From Crocinitomicaceae bacterium (GTDB taxonomy: Bacteria > Bacteroidota > Bacteroidia > Flavobacteriales_D > Crocinitomicaceae), in assembly GCA_023262855.1 (NCBI GenBank), contig JALQYQ010000047.1, positions 22,704 to 86,703 on the forward strand: a stretch of DNA of 64,000 bases, written 5' to 3'. The position numbers and the translations under genes were made by a program. Of the stretch, positions 44,601 to 52,616 are shown in pieces. The notes under the pieces were generated by a model. It saw only the letters and a list, made by a program, of their open reading frames with translations, was not told where the DNA came from and did not search any database. Every line of letters starts with the position of its first letter. Positions within the stretch are counted from its first letter, which is position 1.

Positions 44601-45000
44601 CCAAACCATAGTCAATAGATTTATTTCGGTGAAATAACATTGAATCTGGAATGATTCCTTCTTTTTCAAATTTACCTCTTTCCTTTTCACCCAAGGTGTA
44701 AAATGACGCTAATGCACCATTAAAATCGGCATAAGCTAATTCAGGATTAAATTTTGAATATGCTTTCGTGTTATTCAATAATCCCCTAACATATAGACCA
44801 CGGCAGCTCATTGGATTTTTAGAAAACTCTTTAGCAATCGAAGCTTCTAACTTTTCAAATTTTTGTTTTTTAATCAATTTGACTTCTCCCGGTTGAGAAA
44901 AGGCAAGTTGAGAAGACAATAAACATACAACTAAAATGAGTTGGCGCAGATATAAATATCTATTACTAATTCTGTTATGAACTTTATATTGATTAATCAA
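41644..45000 (-). CDS. PorE-like TPR / beta-propeller / VWA / OmpA envelope protein
   Basis: About 1118 residues. No ATG fits; a TTG at 45000, 5 bp after the stop of the FHA gene, gives a basic start and a signal peptide (YLRQLILVVCLLSSQLAFSQ). Order: helical TPR-like region (about 40-430), PD40-type propeller blades (SVSADGNTMFLWSN, SADGKTLIFVSSRPGGLNIY, HPDGKTLYFSSDGHSGIGRM), a von Willebrand A domain (LLDVSGSMDGSKIEAM, MIDAS DxSGS), a carboxypeptidase-regulatory-like sheet (SGTIVDINKKPIEANILWED) and a C-terminal OmpA peptidoglycan-binding domain (EISGHTDNIGEAEYNAALSE). TPR, propeller, CRD and OmpA in this order is the plan of PorE of the T9SS; the VWA insertion is an addition. Confidence 0.88.
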   Translation of the reverse strand: MINQYKVHNRISNRYLYLRQLILVVCLLSSQLAFSQPGEVKLIKKQKFEKLEASIAKEFSKNPMSCRGLYVRGLLNNTKAYSKFNPELAYADFNGALASFYTLGEKERGKFEKEGIIPDSMLFHRNKSIDYGLEIAKSTNTILAFQHFIDVFKEAGEQMKYAILRRDELAFLEATTANTEEAYITFLDKYPSAVQRNDAVVLRDERAYEKAKNIGKSTAVIQFLSKYPNTHLKKEAEFEKNKLLFREQTDGTIAGYIRFCSTNEASDFYNQAMDSIELLSLKMRDISGLKYLVSHNDKIADYSGFQTKLMQLFLFDGCLNTYSYFKKEFGYYLDRKHKIELEEYGVGVAEVDKLFLKIGVSNYNLTEYEDFIRKMAPNDIAFVALQRLIEFHAKTKNWAEATTQLKRFESLFNATGENKVSELIGILNNVDAPVQIQGVKGINTLTDEYAPVPSIDGKKLFFCGKDRKDNFGGEDIFVAGNQKQQFITNSIVPSLSTYDGNEAPLSVSADGNTMFLWSNENGGDIKLTRLQKDGTWSEPEFLPEPINTAYYEGDAMLSADGKTLIFVSSRPGGLNIYTDNTLSYHGDDNYPTDIYVCQLAADGTWTEPLNLGDKINTPYSERGPYIHPDGKTLYFSSDGHSGIGRMDVYKTTLNEEQGYQSWTKPTNLGKEINTPGNDWGFKFSTDGKHVFYAAKNQAVAPSSLVLLLDVSGSMDGSKIEAMREAATEVCLNALENNTEVAIFAFEGDCYEPISDYREFTTDARDLTDFIADLNPLGATPMYEGLYSAAYYLKNSASLASKNKSIILMSDGDATSCFSMDQLMKEMKTNKLFNRVYTIALEVDEYSKAYEDLQYIAQKTGGEFFHAETSNDLGNAFAQASNKIFNFSLRQSNSDIFEFVLPLELRPQVVSTISGTIVDINKKPIEANILWEDLNTGEQIGQARSNPVDGSYFIVLPTGKNYGYFVDHPSYFPASNNVDLRNKETMEDINLNVDVVSYDEMINNQRSVIINNLFFETAKYDLKPESFSELNRVVEILKRAKMDGLKIEISGHTDNIGEAEYNAALSEFRARSVANYLISKGVEESMLVVKGYGFTKPVADNSTEANRALNRRVELKLIK

Positions 45001-45005
45001 AATAA

Positions 45006-45428
45006 TTAATGAGTTTGAAGTTGTATCACAAAAAACATAAAGACAATGGCCAAATAAATCCAAATTACGTCCCTGTTTTCCAATAGAAATGTTTTTATGT
45101 CAATCGGTTTTTTAATTCCTGATCCTACCGTTTTTTTTGCTTTCGATTCAAAAGGATTTTTACGAGGTGTCCTTCCTAAAAATCGATTTTCCCAATCAAA
45201 AAACTGTTCATCGCCAACAGAAACAGTATCACCAGGAACCAGTAAAACAGGTTCTGATATTCGTTTTCCATTCACAAAAGTCCCATAACTTGAATTTAAA
45301 TCCGTTAGAAACACATTTAATTGTGGATCAACGAAAAATTCTGCATGAACCCGCGAAACTGTAATATGATCCATTACAATTTCACACTCGTCATAACGAC
45401 CTAACTTGTATTGTTTAGCTTGGTTCAT
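45006..45428 (-). CDS. FHA-domain protein with C-terminal membrane helix
   Basis: 140 residues. FHA domain at about 3-80 with the phosphothreonine pocket residues GRYDE, TVSRVHAEF and LNSSYGTFVNGKRI. A basic segment follows and a helix at about 118-136 (WIYLAIVFMFFVIQL) anchors it, leaving the FHA in the cytoplasm. FHA domains bind phosphothreonine, so this may dock a phosphorylated kinase or substrate at the membrane. The PorE-like gene starts 5 bp after its stop. Confidence 0.88.
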   Translation of the reverse strand: MNQAKQYKLGRYDECEIVMDHITVSRVHAEFFVDPQLNVFLTDLNSSYGTFVNGKRISEPVLLVPGDTVSVGDEQFFDWENRFLGRTPRKNPFESKAKKTVGSGIKKPIDIKTFLLENRDVIWIYLAIVFMFFVIQLQTH

Positions 45429-45449
45429 AAACTTGGTATTTATATATTC

Positions 45450-47210
45450 TTACCATGGATTTTCAGCTACAACATTTTCGATAGCCTCACGCGAATTAAC
45501 TTTCACTTTTACTTTATACCAAAAATTTGATGCAGGTAAATCAGAAATAAATACATCTGCCTTAATTTGCTGAAAAGCTTCCAATGTAGAATTAATTCTT
45601 ATTGGTTGAGTGTATATTTCAACATTATTTGAATTAAGTATTGATAGATTATAATCAACAGACCCAAAAGGTAAATCCATTAAAGTTGCGTTAAAAACGG
45701 TAACATAACCTGTAGCATAATAGCCGTATTGAGATGTGATATTGGATTTGTCTTTTACCATCCCTACATTACTCTCAATTTCTTCAATTATAAAATCAAC
45801 TGCAGCATTAAATTCAACTTCATATTTCTCGCATATTGCGTCAATCTTCAAATCTGAGTCTTTACTTTCTTCATTTTTAAAATAGCCTTTTTTTATGCAA
45901 AATTTCATTAATGGGGAATCAATATATGCACTTGCACCTAATGAATTCACAATCTTATATTCACTATTGATTTTTCTTACGACAAATTTCACATTGCATG
46001 TTTTGTTCCATCTACTGTAGGTTCCATAAACTAAAATTGATCCATCCTCTTCAATTGATGAATTTGAAATTTTAAATTCTCTCAAATAATAGATAGATCC
46101 ATTTATGTTCTTAATTTTAGGATAAACCTTATCGTTACGAACATCTAAATCAAGATCATTTACGAATGTTTTAACTACCGATTCAGATGCTGTAATTTTT
46201 TCTTTGTCAGTTTCATAAGTCAAGAGGAAAACTGCAAAAATCAAAAGTAATACCACACTCGGAATTAACCATTTTAGAATTTTCTTTTTGTTTAGTACCT
46301 TTTTCGATTTGACAACATTCTGTAAAATACTGTCATTCAATCTACTTTCACTATCAATAACTATTGTTTTATCCTCAATCAAGGTATTATCACTATTTAA
46401 ATTTAATGAAGTGACATCTTTTTCAAACTGATCAATATCCAAATAGCGATTCTCGGCTTTTTTTTGAGTTGCTTTACTGATAATTGAATTCCAAGGTGAA
46501 TTATTTTTAAAAATTAAATCCTCAGTAACAATTTTCATTTGTAGTTCAAATAAGGTAAGCGATTCTTCATCAAATGGTGATTTTCCATTAACTAAAAAAT
46601 ATAACACCAATCCCAAACTATAAATATCTGTAGAATGAGAAATTAAAGTTGGAGTAGAAATTTGTTCTGGACTCATATACATCGGGGTACCTATTTGTTG
46701 AATAGTTCCTGTTGATGTGTAATCTGAAACTTCTGAATTAATGTTCTTCGCTATTCCAAAGTCAAGCAATTTCAAATTATGTTTGTTATCGATGATAAAA
46801 TTTGAAGGTTTGATGTCTCTATGTATAAGCCCTTCATTGTGAACATATTTCAAAGCACCGATCATTTGAACTACAAAATCTTTAATTTGATCGTTATCAG
46901 GAATGCCATTAGCTATAATGTAATCATTTAATGACAAACCTGGAAGGTATTCCATAACTGCACCAATAAAATCAGCTTCATCTATTAAACCATAAACTTT
47001 AACAATATTTGGATGATTCAAGCGAAACATATTTTTCACTTCCGCGATGAATCTATTTTTAAGATTTGGATTGTGTATAAATTCACTTTTTAATTTCTTT
47101 ATTGCAACCTTATGATTAAGTTGGTTATCAAATGCTAGAAAGACATCTGACATTCCTCCTTCTCCAATTTTTTCAATAATCGTATATTGTTTGATATTGA
47201 TCTGTTCCAT
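45450..47210 (-). CDS. Membrane Ser/Thr kinase with FxLYD-like extracytoplasmic part
   Basis: 586 residues. The kinase domain (10-270) is intact: GEGGMS loop, Lys38, HRD Asp132, DFG Asp150 and GTPMYMSPEQ. Helix at about 308-328. The extracytoplasmic 250 residues begin with a segment of NTF2-like character and end in a beta domain (YYATGYVTVFNATLMDLPFG, then RINSTLEAFQQIKADVF) resembling FxLYD-type sandwiches. It begins 8 bp downstream of the FHA-ABC gene, as pknF pairs with Rv1747 in Mycobacterium, which suggests that it phosphorylates the transporter. Confidence 0.88.
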   Translation of the reverse strand: MEQINIKQYTIIEKIGEGGMSDVFLAFDNQLNHKVAIKKLKSEFIHNPNLKNRFIAEVKNMFRLNHPNIVKVYGLIDEADFIGAVMEYLPGLSLNDYIIANGIPDNDQIKDFVVQMIGALKYVHNEGLIHRDIKPSNFIIDNKHNLKLLDFGIAKNINSEVSDYTSTGTIQQIGTPMYMSPEQISTPTLISHSTDIYSLGLVLYFLVNGKSPFDEESLTLFELQMKIVTEDLIFKNNSPWNSIISKATQKKAENRYLDIDQFEKDVTSLNLNSDNTLIEDKTIVIDSESRLNDSILQNVVKSKKVLNKKKILKWLIPSVVLLLIFAVFLLTYETDKEKITASESVVKTFVNDLDLDVRNDKVYPKIKNINGSIYYLREFKISNSSIEEDGSILVYGTYSRWNKTCNVKFVVRKINSEYKIVNSLGASAYIDSPLMKFCIKKGYFKNEESKDSDLKIDAICEKYEVEFNAAVDFIIEEIESNVGMVKDKSNITSQYGYYATGYVTVFNATLMDLPFGSVDYNLSILNSNNVEIYTQPIRINSTLEAFQQIKADVFISDLPASNFWYKVKVKVNSREAIENVVAENPW

Positions 47211-47218
47211 ATTGTCCG

Positions 47219-49615
47219 TTATTTTATTCTCATCGAATCCTTCATTTTCAAGGCGATATAGATTCCTACAAAAAACAAGAACGAAAGTACACCAACCGCC
47301 ACTAAATCAAGGTGCATTGTATAAGCCCAATCATCTCCAAAGGTCTTTTCATAATTGTCATGAAAACATGCTTTTAACTGTTCAATTGAACTTTGCGTTT
47401 CCCATTTTGTAGAAATTTTCTCAGTTGCTTCAACGGCAGAAGACTGCATGTTCGGATCTTGAGGAGGTGGCATCTGAATATTTGGCACTTCTACCCTGAC
47501 ATGTTGTTGAACATTACAAAATCCTTCATTCCCCCAGCGCGATAGCGTCAAATAACTCAATGCCTCTACTAATGGTGACGATATTTTTGCAACAACTCCG
47601 GCTAACATGATCTGAGGAATCAATGCAATTGGAACCAATGTCATTACTTTTTCTGTTGTCGAAACAATTGCCGACAACAATAAGCCCATCATTGATGCAG
47701 CAAGTGAAACAAACAACATCCATAAGAAGGTTTTTGCTGGCGCTTCCCAACTTGGATCATCATTCGAAAAATTGATTGTGATGATCAACGTAAATAATAG
47801 TGATTGGATGGCTGCAAACGTCCCTAATACGGTTATTTTTGATAACATATAGGCCAATATACCTTGATTAAACATGCGTTCTCTCTTATAAATTGGCGCT
47901 TCACCAACAATCTCTCTTGCTGCGTTATTTGTACCAAACCAAACAGCACTTACGGCTAGTAGGAATGGAACAGCAGATGTTATATCCTGGAATATTAAAC
48001 AAATTAAACCTGCAATGATTGGTGCTTGACCTACCAAAACCAGGGTATTCAATCGATCGTTCAACTTTATATTGAAATACCTCAATGTTAACCACCAGAA
48101 TTGATGAAAGAAATTAGCATGTCGCGAATTTTGTTTTTCTTTTGGCGCCTGCATGGTTCCTAGTGCTGGATGATTTTGTTTGTGATTATTGATCCATTTA
48201 GTTGCTTGAGGCATGGCCAATTGCGCATACACCTTTATCGTGTCATCCACTTGGAAATGACTTAAATATGCACTTGTATCCCCTTGATACACTTTATGCC
48301 CTCCTTCAGCCATGAAAATTACCGTATCCATGTAATTTAAATCCTCCGGTTTATGTGTTACCATGATCACCGTCGTACCTTTATTAGAAAGACTGCGTAA
48401 AATCTCTAAAAATTCTTCAATCGTTTGTGGATCTAATGGTGAAGTCGGTTCATCTAAAAACAAAATCAATGGATCCGTGAGAATTTCAACCGCAATTGAA
48501 ACACGTTTTCGTTGTCCACCACTGATTTTCCCTACTAAATTGTGACGTATGTGTTCAATGTTTAGGTCCTTTAAAACTTGTTCGATTTTTTGCTGAATAA
48601 AGGTTGAATCGCTGTGTTCGAGCCTTAGTTTAGCTGCATAAAACAAGGATTGTTCCACTGTCAATTCACGATGCACAATATCATCTTGAGGAACATAGCC
48701 TATTTGTGTTTTGAGATAATCATAATTTGCATTTAATTCTAAACCACTGATAAAGACCTGCCCACTGCTTGGAGGTGAATCACCATTCAAGGCTTTCAAA
48801 AGTGTTGATTTTCCACAACCTGAAGGTCCCATAACCGCCAATAATGACTTAGATGGAATTTCAAAGCTACATTCATGCAAACCAATTTTACCATTGTCAA
48901 ATTGCTTGACAATTCGTTCCGTGCGAATGGCAACTTCTTGTGTTAAATCTTTAATTTTTCCACTCAGACTCAATTGAAAACGACCAATAATAATCGTATC
49001 ATTTTGATTGACTTTCATCGTACCATTGACACGACGACCATTGACATAGGTCCCATTCAGCGAACCTAAATCCGTTAAGATAAATTCATTCGAACCTTTT
49101 TTCTCAATTGTCGCATGATTTCTACTGATGGATTGATGTCCCAAAAAGACATCACAATCTGGATTTCGTCCAACGGTTAAAAGGCGTTTTGCATTGAATT
49201 TCTCCAGAATATTTGTTGTGGAAAAATTGTTGTCGCCGGTATTTTTTGCACTTGTTGACCGTTGATTTTTGGCCATTTCGTAGTTATCCGGATTGAACAC
49301 CAATTCAACACCTGCGTGTCCCGAAAAATACAATTTATCTGTTGAACGCACTTGATATGGAACTCCCGATTCAATGCGACGATCGTTTATGAAGGTTCCA
49401 TTACTGCTATTCAAATCTATCACATGTAGATTTCCATTTGCATCAAAAATCAGCTGTGCATGCTGACTCGATACGACATTGTTATTCAAACAAATTTGTG
49501 AGGAGGAAGAACGACCAACAACGACTTCTGATGGTTGTCCGTATACAAATGCGAATTTAACAAGGAGCTTTCCTTCGCTGATAAAGCCCAATTTCAATTT
49601 TCCAGAATCACTCAT
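47219..49615 (-). CDS. FHA-FHA-ABC transporter (Rv1747-like, ABCG type)
   Basis: 798 residues. FHA1 (about 10-105; GRSSSSQ, SSQHAQL, SSNGTFIND) and FHA2 (about 144-220; GRNPDCDVFLG, SRNHATI, SLNGTYVNG). ABC ATPase: Walker A GPSGCGKST (263-271), signature ISGGQRKRV, Walker B LILFLDEP followed by TSPLD, where the usual SGLD loop reads SPLD. The C-terminal third is an ABC-2 type membrane domain (about 505-795). This is the layout of M. tuberculosis Rv1747, an exporter whose FHA domains recognise phosphothreonines set by PknF. The substrate is unknown; the last 130 residues contain a periplasmic loop with MQMPPPQ-like sequence. Overlaps the LEA2-like gene by 8 bp. Confidence 0.93.
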   Translation of the reverse strand: MSDSGKLKLGFISEGKLLVKFAFVYGQPSEVVVGRSSSSQICLNNNVVSSQHAQLIFDANGNLHVIDLNSSNGTFINDRRIESGVPYQVRSTDKLYFSGHAGVELVFNPDNYEMAKNQRSTSAKNTGDNNFSTTNILEKFNAKRLLTVGRNPDCDVFLGHQSISRNHATIEKKGSNEFILTDLGSLNGTYVNGRRVNGTMKVNQNDTIIIGRFQLSLSGKIKDLTQEVAIRTERIVKQFDNGKIGLHECSFEIPSKSLLAVMGPSGCGKSTLLKALNGDSPPSSGQVFISGLELNANYDYLKTQIGYVPQDDIVHRELTVEQSLFYAAKLRLEHSDSTFIQQKIEQVLKDLNIEHIRHNLVGKISGGQRKRVSIAVEILTDPLILFLDEPTSPLDPQTIEEFLEILRSLSNKGTTVIMVTHKPEDLNYMDTVIFMAEGGHKVYQGDTSAYLSHFQVDDTIKVYAQLAMPQATKWINNHKQNHPALGTMQAPKEKQNSRHANFFHQFWWLTLRYFNIKLNDRLNTLVLVGQAPIIAGLICLIFQDITSAVPFLLAVSAVWFGTNNAAREIVGEAPIYKRERMFNQGILAYMLSKITVLGTFAAIQSLLFTLIITINFSNDDPSWEAPAKTFLWMLFVSLAASMMGLLLSAIVSTTEKVMTLVPIALIPQIMLAGVVAKISSPLVEALSYLTLSRWGNEGFCNVQQHVRVEVPNIQMPPPQDPNMQSSAVEATEKISTKWETQSSIEQLKACFHDNYEKTFGDDWAYTMHLDLVAVGVLSFLFFVGIYIALKMKDSMRIK

Positions 49616-50513
49616 AATCTTTCAAAATGGTAATTTTTTGAGTGAGTGGTTCCACCAAAAAATGTTGTTTAATTGGTATTTTTATTTCTCTGCCTTTTAT
49701 TGCTATCAACGCATAACCGTCGAGGTAATAATCTAATTTTCCTTTTAAAACCTTTGTAAAACCTGTAAGGGCTGACGACAAATTATCGACCACCACTTCA
49801 CCTTTTATTGGTTCAATTGCATTTGTTTCAATTTCCTTATTTATATCGAAGTCCCATTCTGCAACTCGATTTTGCTTTGCCTCATCTCCATAAATGACGT
49901 AATGCATCGTTTTTAATTCAAGTGGTAGAGTCAAGGTATTTTTAAAATCGAAGGCAACATTGAATGTACTTTCTTGTATTCCCGGCTTAATTAATTTCAC
50001 AGCTTTCAATTTCAATCCATCACCTTCCATCGATTGCGCAACTAGTGTATTTACCAAATCGTCTGTTTTCAACCAGGTCTGAATTGATTTATGACTGGTA
50101 ATTCCCAGAAACGTAAATTTACCGGTCAAATCAATGTCAATTTGAATGGAATCGACCAACAATATTTCGCGCAAATCACCATGCATAGAATCAGGATAAA
50201 AATCCATTTCAACTGGTAAACTCGTCATTGAATTCCGTTGAAATTTGACAGATTCAACGGAAGATCCCACGGCAATGAGGTGTTTTTTGTACATCATTTT
50301 AAAAGATATCTCTTTACCTCGTATTGAAAACCAGTTGTCGTTAAAAATTCCAACATTGACTGAGGCTTTAAAAACCCCATTATCAAATGAATGAATTTCA
50401 AAAGAATTGATCGTTTTAAATTCAGGATATGAAATTGTTTGTGCAAGTATAAATCCAACACAGAACACCGTGATGAATACAATAAAAATCTTGGATTTAA
50501 CGATTCGCTTCAT
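49608..50513 (-). CDS. LEA2-like secreted/anchored protein
   Basis: 301 residues with an N-terminal signal or anchor helix (about 8-24). Two tandem sandwich repeats: the first with NVGIFNDNWFSIRGKEISFK and SVESVKFQRNSMTSLPVEMD, the second with NVAFDFKNTLTLPLELKTMH. This resembles late-embryogenesis-abundant group 2 (LEA_2) domains, found in bacterial periplasmic proteins. Its function is unclear. Its 3' end overlaps the exporter gene start by 8 bp, so the two are translationally coupled and may function together. Confidence 0.7.
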   Translation of the reverse strand: MKRIVKSKIFIVFITVFCVGFILAQTISYPEFKTINSFEIHSFDNGVFKASVNVGIFNDNWFSIRGKEISFKMMYKKHLIAVGSSVESVKFQRNSMTSLPVEMDFYPDSMHGDLREILLVDSIQIDIDLTGKFTFLGITSHKSIQTWLKTDDLVNTLVAQSMEGDGLKLKAVKLIKPGIQESTFNVAFDFKNTLTLPLELKTMHYVIYGDEAKQNRVAEWDFDINKEIETNAIEPIKGEVVVDNLSSALTGFTKVLKGKLDYYLDGYALIAIKGREIKIPIKQHFLVEPLTQKITILKDYE

Positions 50514-50551
50514 GAGTTATTTATATTTACACGTCCTTCTGCTATTTTACC

Positions 50552-51805
50552 TTATTCCTCTCCAGGGGTACAATCAAACCCATAGTTATTTAGAATATGC
50601 TGTTGAGAGCATTTGGCTCTTTTCTCTGAATACGGATGAGAACGCAACAAATTATCCAGTGCATTGAATTCACCCTCATCAAATTCTTTTTGCATGCGTT
50701 TCCACAATTCTATATTCACACAACCGTTATAACCAGCTGCAATCGCCAAATCAATGCCCGTCATATCACAATGTGTTTCTTTTTTCTGTCCAAATGAAAT
50801 CGTTGCCAATTGAGCCAGGGCGGCACCTTCTGCAGTAATCAGTTGTTCTTTTTGCAATTGTTCTTTGATATGACCAAGTTCATTGTGATTGATTTCATGC
50901 CCAATTACACAGGCCAATTCATCATTTGTTTTGCAGAAACTATACATTTTTGTTGTTACAAAGATTTTAGCACCTGCCGTAAAAGCATTCAATTCATCCG
51001 ATTCGATTAAAAAGATTTGATAATGAAATCCTTTCGGCTCTTGAATCTCATCCACTAATCGTTTTAATATGGCTCTTAAATTTTCAATTTTTATTCCAGA
51101 CTCAATGAACTGGTATTCATTTCTACAGTCGTTCAATAATTGATTACCAACTCGTTCTTCATCCTCCACTGTCACTTCACCACCCAAGGTATTTGTCACC
51201 TCACGATCAACGCGTTCGAGCACATCAATAACTTCTGTTGTACCTAAATCATTATCATCATCCAAGCAACTGAAATCGTAGGTAATTTTTTTATCTTTTT
51301 TGATTTTATCCGGTTGCTCTGTTTTATCGTTTGGTTTGTCTGGATCCACTACTGGTGGTTTTCCATCGCCTATCACAAATTCGTTTATCACGAACCATAA
51401 ACCGATTAAAGCAGCTATTACAGACAGTGTAATAATCACCGTTTTTAATGTACTATTCATCTTTTTCGGTGCTGGATAGCTCTGCTGTGCATATGCAGGT
51501 TGCTGCGAATCATTTCCGCTTGAATAATTTACGTGATTTCCTCCAGTTTGCTCGTAGGAATTGAAATTTCGCCAACGCAAAGGAACATCCAAACCGGGTT
51601 TTACGATATCGTTGGGTTGAAGCAAAACAGATTCCGTTATTCTCCTTCCATTGACAAAAGTTCCATTGGCAGAATTTTTGTCTGTCAAAAAAACATTTCC
51701 ATCTCCATCGTAAAACAATTCACAATGATAACGCGAAACAGATGCATGCGTAAGAACTATGTCATTGTCTTTTGCACGACCAACTTTTACAATTTTAAAA
51801 CTCAT
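50552..51805 (-). CDS. FHA-anchored M48 metallopeptidase
   Basis: 417 residues. N-terminal FHA (1-80; GRAKDNDIV, SVSRYHCEL, SANGTFVNGRR), Gln/Tyr-rich linker, helix about 119-142, and a periplasmic peptidase of the M48 type: HEINH (303-307) with the third zinc ligand Glu343 in KETHCDMTG. M48 proteins (HtpX, BepA) process or degrade misfolded envelope proteins. A cytoplasmic FHA tied to a periplasmic metalloprotease is rare; phosphorylation could control its localisation or clustering. The gene overlaps the soluble kinase by 4 bp (ATGA). Confidence 0.9.
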   Translation of the reverse strand: MSFKIVKVGRAKDNDIVLTHASVSRYHCELFYDGDGNVFLTDKNSANGTFVNGRRITESVLLQPNDIVKPGLDVPLRWRNFNSYEQTGGNHVNYSSGNDSQQPAYAQQSYPAPKKMNSTLKTVIITLSVIAALIGLWFVINEFVIGDGKPPVVDPDKPNDKTEQPDKIKKDKKITYDFSCLDDDNDLGTTEVIDVLERVDREVTNTLGGEVTVEDEERVGNQLLNDCRNEYQFIESGIKIENLRAILKRLVDEIQEPKGFHYQIFLIESDELNAFTAGAKIFVTTKMYSFCKTNDELACVIGHEINHNELGHIKEQLQKEQLITAEGAALAQLATISFGQKKETHCDMTGIDLAIAAGYNGCVNIELWKRMQKEFDEGEFNALDNLLRSHPYSEKRAKCSQQHILNNYGFDCTPGEE

Positions 51806-52611
51806 ATAAATTGAACAATATCTAATTGAAACGCTTCACAACTTGCATAGCGCTCTTTTTTATTTTTATTCGTTGCTTTTTGAAAAATGCGATTCATTTC
51901 AAGTTCATGCACCTTGTCTAATGAATTGTTTGCCTCTAAAACAGGCATTTTATTCAACTTAATCGCTTGAAACAATTCATCTCTCGATTCGCACTGATGA
52001 AAAGGCAAACGTCCTGTGAGTAATTCAAACATCGCAATTCCGGTAGAATAGATATCCGTTTGAAAATCCACTTTCCCTCCTTCCACTTGCTCTGGACTCA
52101 TGTATGCAGGACTTCCCATTGCTTTTTCGCTTTGGGTCGTTTTATCATCTTGCGAAATACCAAAATCGACCAACTTAACAGAATTCGACGATGACAACAT
52201 GATGTTCGATGGCTTAATATCCAAATGAATTAAATTACGTTCATGCACATAACTCAAAGCACTTAATACTTCATTCAACAACAACGCAACATTTTGCAAT
52301 GGCAATGGACCTGTAACGGTTGTCATGTAATCATACAGATTTTTCCCATCAACATATTCCATCACAAGATAATGGTTATCATCCGTTATAATAAAATCCA
52401 TCAACTTGACAATATTCGGATGATCCATGTACAAATACTGATTGGCCTCTTCAATGAATTTTTTGCGTACAAAATCACTCTTGAACATATTCGCTTTTAG
52501 CTCTTTTACAGCAACTGGATGACCGGTAAATAAATCAATACCTAAATAAACAGTGGCTGTTCCTCCACTGTTCAATACTTGCACAAGTTCTATGTTGTTG
52601 ATTTTTTTCAT
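51802..52611 (-). CDS. Soluble Ser/Thr kinase with altered glycine loop and non-RD site
   Basis: 269 residues and no membrane helix. It keeps Lys36 (VAVKELK) and the catalytic Asp131, but the HRD motif reads HLD (IHLDIKPSN) and the glycine loop reads NSGGTA in place of GxGxxG. DFG (Asp149) is intact. Non-RD kinases usually lack activation-loop control, and the loop change may slow ATP binding. It is the only soluble kinase of the seven. It lies between the PP2C gene (5 bp) and the FHA-M48 gene (overlap). Confidence 0.85.
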   Translation of the reverse strand: MKKINNIELVQVLNSGGTATVYLGIDLFTGHPVAVKELKANMFKSDFVRKKFIEEANQYLYMDHPNIVKLMDFIITDDNHYLVMEYVDGKNLYDYMTTVTGPLPLQNVALLLNEVLSALSYVHERNLIHLDIKPSNIMLSSSNSVKLVDFGISQDDKTTQSEKAMGSPAYMSPEQVEGGKVDFQTDIYSTGIAMFELLTGRLPFHQCESRDELFQAIKLNKMPVLEANNSLDKVHELEMNRIFQKATNKNKKERYASCEAFQLDIVQFI

Positions 52612-52616
52612 TTGCT

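Noticed and set aside
45001..45063. Upstream TTG start for the PorE-like gene
   Set aside because: It would overlap the FHA gene by over 50 bp and adds a polar stretch before the signal peptide; TTG at 45000 is a better choice.
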